Source: a virus
IMG/VR virus record: IMGVR_UViG_3300010885_020289
Coordinates: 1-33,226 of that record
Direction: 5' to 3' (one strand)
Length of the DNA stretch: 33,226 bases
This document shows, piece after piece, positions 30,853-33,226 of this stretch. Under the pieces are notes generated by a model. It did not search any database and was not told the DNA's origin. It saw only the letters and a list, made by a program, of their open reading frames with translations. Each line of letters starts with the position of its first letter. Positions within the stretch are counted from its first letter, which is position 1. Made by a program: the position numbers and the translations under genes.

Positions 30853-33226
30853 TGTCTTACAAAATACAATTCACTAACAACAACAATAACACACCATTAA
30901 TAGTTAATGATAATTCTACTAATACTCAAACTAGTTTATCATTTCCTGGTAGAAACTTTGTAGGATTTTCGTCTATGATAGGCGAGAATTTCCTACATCT
31001 TTTAGAAAATTTCGCGAATACGGAACAACCATACAATCCAGTTGAAGGTCAGTTATGGTATGATAACACTGCCGGAAGTACGCAACTTCGTATATGGGAT
31101 GGTACTAATTGGTCACCAGCTGGATCAGTTAATAAGTCAACAATCGCTCCTACATTTGGAAATGTTGGCGATTTATGGATAGATACATTACATCAACAAT
31201 TATATCTATATTCAGGCGTAAATTGGGTTCTAGTTGGACCAACATTTAGTTCCGGATTAAAAAGCGGATTACAAGTTGAAGTTGTTGAGGATGCTCTCAA
31301 TAACGATAAAACAGTTTTAAAAACATATTTAAACGATCAAGTTGTATCGATATATTCAACACAGTCCTTTATTCCAAAAATAGCTATTGATGGTTTTACT
31401 AGAATTAACCCTGGACTAAATGTAACTAATGCTAGTTTTACTGGCGGTACAACAATTACTAAAGTTTGGGGTACATCAGAGAAAGCTGAATCTCTAGTTG
31501 TAGGAAACACAGTTGTTCCAGCAGCAAATTTTCTAAGATCAGATTATCCTAGTTCAACTACTTTTCCTTTATCAATTAAAGATGATACAGGTGTTACTGT
31601 TGGAACTGAAAATCAACTTAAATTACAAGTGTCTGCATCTGTTGGAACACTATATCATAGTACAGCACAATCAGCATTAGATTTAAAACTCAACATAAAC
31701 GGACAGGCAAAAACTGTTATTCGTTTAGATGCCACTACTGGAAATGTTGGTATTAATAATTTAAATCCACAAGCAACACTTGATATTGATGGCACTACAA
31801 AGATTAGCGGTGATGTACATATTACAAGCACTACTGACTCACTAACATCATCGGTTGGTGCATTAATAGTTGACGGTGGAGCAACTTTTAAAGGAAATGT
31901 TAATTTAAATAGCGATACGTATGTTGCTGGTACTTTATACCTAGATGTTAGCGAAGGGCAAAGTGGTGGTATATTACATGGTATGTTGCCGGTTAGTAAC
32001 GGTGATATAGATATAGGTGGTAATGATATCATAAACGGATACTATCCTTTCTCTAATGTATACGCTAATAAGTTCATTGCTACAAACAATGGAAGTTTTG
32101 TTGGTAACTTAACTGGAAGTGTTTCTGGAAATAGTATTTCTGCAAGTAGATTACAAGCAAGTACATTGTTTAATATAGAAGGCGACGTTTCTGCTAGTGG
32201 ATTTAGTTTTGATGGATTGACTGGTGGTATTACATATACTATTGACACTACAGTCGGTACATACGGATTTATAAGCAAGAATGGTTCTGGACCATATTTT
32301 GTTACTTTTGGAATCACTTTACAGACTATAAAACCAGCTACTGGTATTAATTACGTTGTAACAGGAAATAGTTCAGCTGGATATAATGGTAGTTATACAG
32401 CAACTGGTACTACATTAAGCAGCATTACTTTAAGATATGATATCGATCCTGGAATATTTGGCTCCGGAACTACTACTTTAACTTCGAGTTCGGGATTAGT
32501 AAAAACATTTCAAACTTTGATATCTTCTAACTTCATTACTTCAAAAGATGAGATAACTGATTCTACCGATGCAGATACTATACTATTATATAGACCAAAT
32601 GTTGGTCTTAGAAAAACCAACAAGACAAATTTTGTAAAATCGTTACCATTAGTTCCAGTTGGAAGTATTTTTCCTTTTGCAGGACCAAGCAGTAAAGTTC
32701 CAGAAGGATATGTATTATGTGACGGTAGCGAGCAAGAAAAATCTAGATATTTAGATTTGTTTAATGTTATTGGATATACATATGGTGACCCAATTACTTT
32801 AGCAGGAATAAACAGTTTTAGAATACCAGATCTAAGAGGACGGTTTGCCTTGGGTCTAGATAATATGAATAATGGAAATACTGTTACTACAGTTAATGGA
32901 TCAGAAACTACTATAACTACTCCAGCTGCCCGCGTCAGTCAAGACTCGTCTAGGGTATTAGGTAATAGTGGCGGCAACGAATCTTATACTATGAACATTA
33001 ATAATTTACCTCCTCACGTACATACACTTACTGGCGATCAAGGAACTAAATTTTATGCAGTAAATAATGAATCAGGAGAACCTACCGACGGCGGCTCTAG
33101 CAATACTGTAGTTGTACTTCCGGTAATTCCATATGGAGCTAGTTCTACAGTTGAGCGTATTGATAGGACTGGAAATGTACTATATGGACCACCTGCTGCT
33201 CAACCTTTAGCTGTTATGAATCCCTA
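30852..33226 (+). CDS. Tail-collar fibre / host-contact protein, partial
   Basis: 791 residues are present and the right edge cuts the gene. The N-terminus (about 25-125) has the marine-phage pattern FPGRNFVGFSSMIGENFLHL, then two copies of a GxLWxD...W motif (GQLWYDNTAGSTQLRIWDG and GDLWIDTLHQQLYLYSG). A beta-rich shaft follows, including one copy of the module shared with the giant protein (477-542). Residues about 604-675 form a phage tail-collar domain: GSIFPFAGPSSKVPEGYVLC, DGSEQEKSRY, then SFRIPDLRGRFALGLD. The last visible residues, AVMNPY, match the MNPYxxxNYIIK ending of collar proteins, so only about 10-20 residues should be missing. It probably acts as a short tail fibre or adhesin (T4 gp12-like class). 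The ATG overlaps the previous stop by one base (TAATG). Confidence 0.85.
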   Translation, partial: MSYKIQFTNNNNNTPLIVNDNSTNTQTSLSFPGRNFVGFSSMIGENFLHLLENFANTEQPYNPVEGQLWYDNTAGSTQLRIWDGTNWSPAGSVNKSTIAPTFGNVGDLWIDTLHQQLYLYSGVNWVLVGPTFSSGLKSGLQVEVVEDALNNDKTVLKTYLNDQVVSIYSTQSFIPKIAIDGFTRINPGLNVTNASFTGGTTITKVWGTSEKAESLVVGNTVVPAANFLRSDYPSSTTFPLSIKDDTGVTVGTENQLKLQVSASVGTLYHSTAQSALDLKLNINGQAKTVIRLDATTGNVGINNLNPQATLDIDGTTKISGDVHITSTTDSLTSSVGALIVDGGATFKGNVNLNSDTYVAGTLYLDVSEGQSGGILHGMLPVSNGDIDIGGNDIINGYYPFSNVYANKFIATNNGSFVGNLTGSVSGNSISASRLQASTLFNIEGDVSASGFSFDGLTGGITYTIDTTVGTYGFISKNGSGPYFVTFGITLQTIKPATGINYVVTGNSSAGYNGSYTATGTTLSSITLRYDIDPGIFGSGTTTLTSSSGLVKTFQTLISSNFITSKDEITDSTDADTILLYRPNVGLRKTNKTNFVKSLPLVPVGSIFPFAGPSSKVPEGYVLCDGSEQEKSRYLDLFNVIGYTYGDPITLAGINSFRIPDLRGRFALGLDNMNNGNTVTTVNGSETTITTPAARVSQDSSRVLGNSGGNESYTMNINNLPPHVHTLTGDQGTKFYAVNNESGEPTDGGSSNTVVVLPVIPYGASSTVERIDRTGNVLYGPPAAQPLAVMNP
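32280..32477 (+). repeat. Shared beta module, copy 6 (collar fibre 477-542)
   Basis: The copy reads NGSGPYFVTFGITLQTIKPA, then VVTGNSSAGYNGSYTATGT, SSITLRY and DPGIFGSGTTT. It closely follows the copies in the giant protein encoded upstream, in a different gene of the same cluster. Confidence 0.8.

Overview
The window is AT-rich, densely packed viral DNA. It looks like part of the genome of a marine T4-like contractile-tailed phage, of the kind that infects low-GC ocean bacteria (pelagiphage or cyanophage type). The evidence is a run of T4-type genes: recombination nuclease gp46/gp47, late sigma factor gp55, and baseplate proteins gp48, gp53, gp5, gp25 and gp6. After these come structural proteins with the sequence flavour of marine T4-like phages rather than of coliphage T4. 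I see no host genes, tRNA genes, insertion sequences, CRISPR arrays or introns. The host cannot be fixed from this window.

Left part, minus strand (1-2943): gp55, gp47 and gp46 run leftwards, in the T4 order 55-47-46. gp46 is cut by the window edge. gp55 and gp47 each have a well-spaced sigma70-like promoter, so this is an early/middle block for recombination-dependent replication and the switch to late transcription.

Divergent spacer (2944-3013): a T4-type late promoter pointing right (TATAAATG) lies inside the spacer of the leftward sigma70-like promoter of gp55. The gene for the late sigma factor and a probable target of that factor therefore share about 70 bases of control DNA.

Right part, plus strand (3014-33226): one continuous late baseplate/tail cluster with overlaps or very short gaps. 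The order is tube-cap gp48, wedge gp53, a probable baseplate hub protein, the gp5-type spike with OB-fold, beta-helix and lytic-transglycosylase domain, wedge gp25, wedge gp6, a 5,497-residue giant virion protein, a 217-residue conserved structural protein, and a tail-collar fibre/adhesin gene cut by the right edge just before its expected end. The giant gene alone takes half the window. It sits where T4 has gp7 and is a mosaic: a marine-phage core is interrupted by a cupredoxin-like domain, three chitin-binding-like (CBM5/12) modules, an FG-GAP-like beta-propeller, a LamG domain and several small beta modules.

Most notable is a beta-rich module of about 57-75 residues that occurs five times in the giant protein (three near its C-terminus) and once in the separate collar fibre gene. 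This looks like a module traded between two host-contact proteins of the same virion. Together the right-hand genes would build the baseplate, its cell-wall-cutting spike and its peripheral receptor-binding parts. No stretch over 300 bases lacks a gene.
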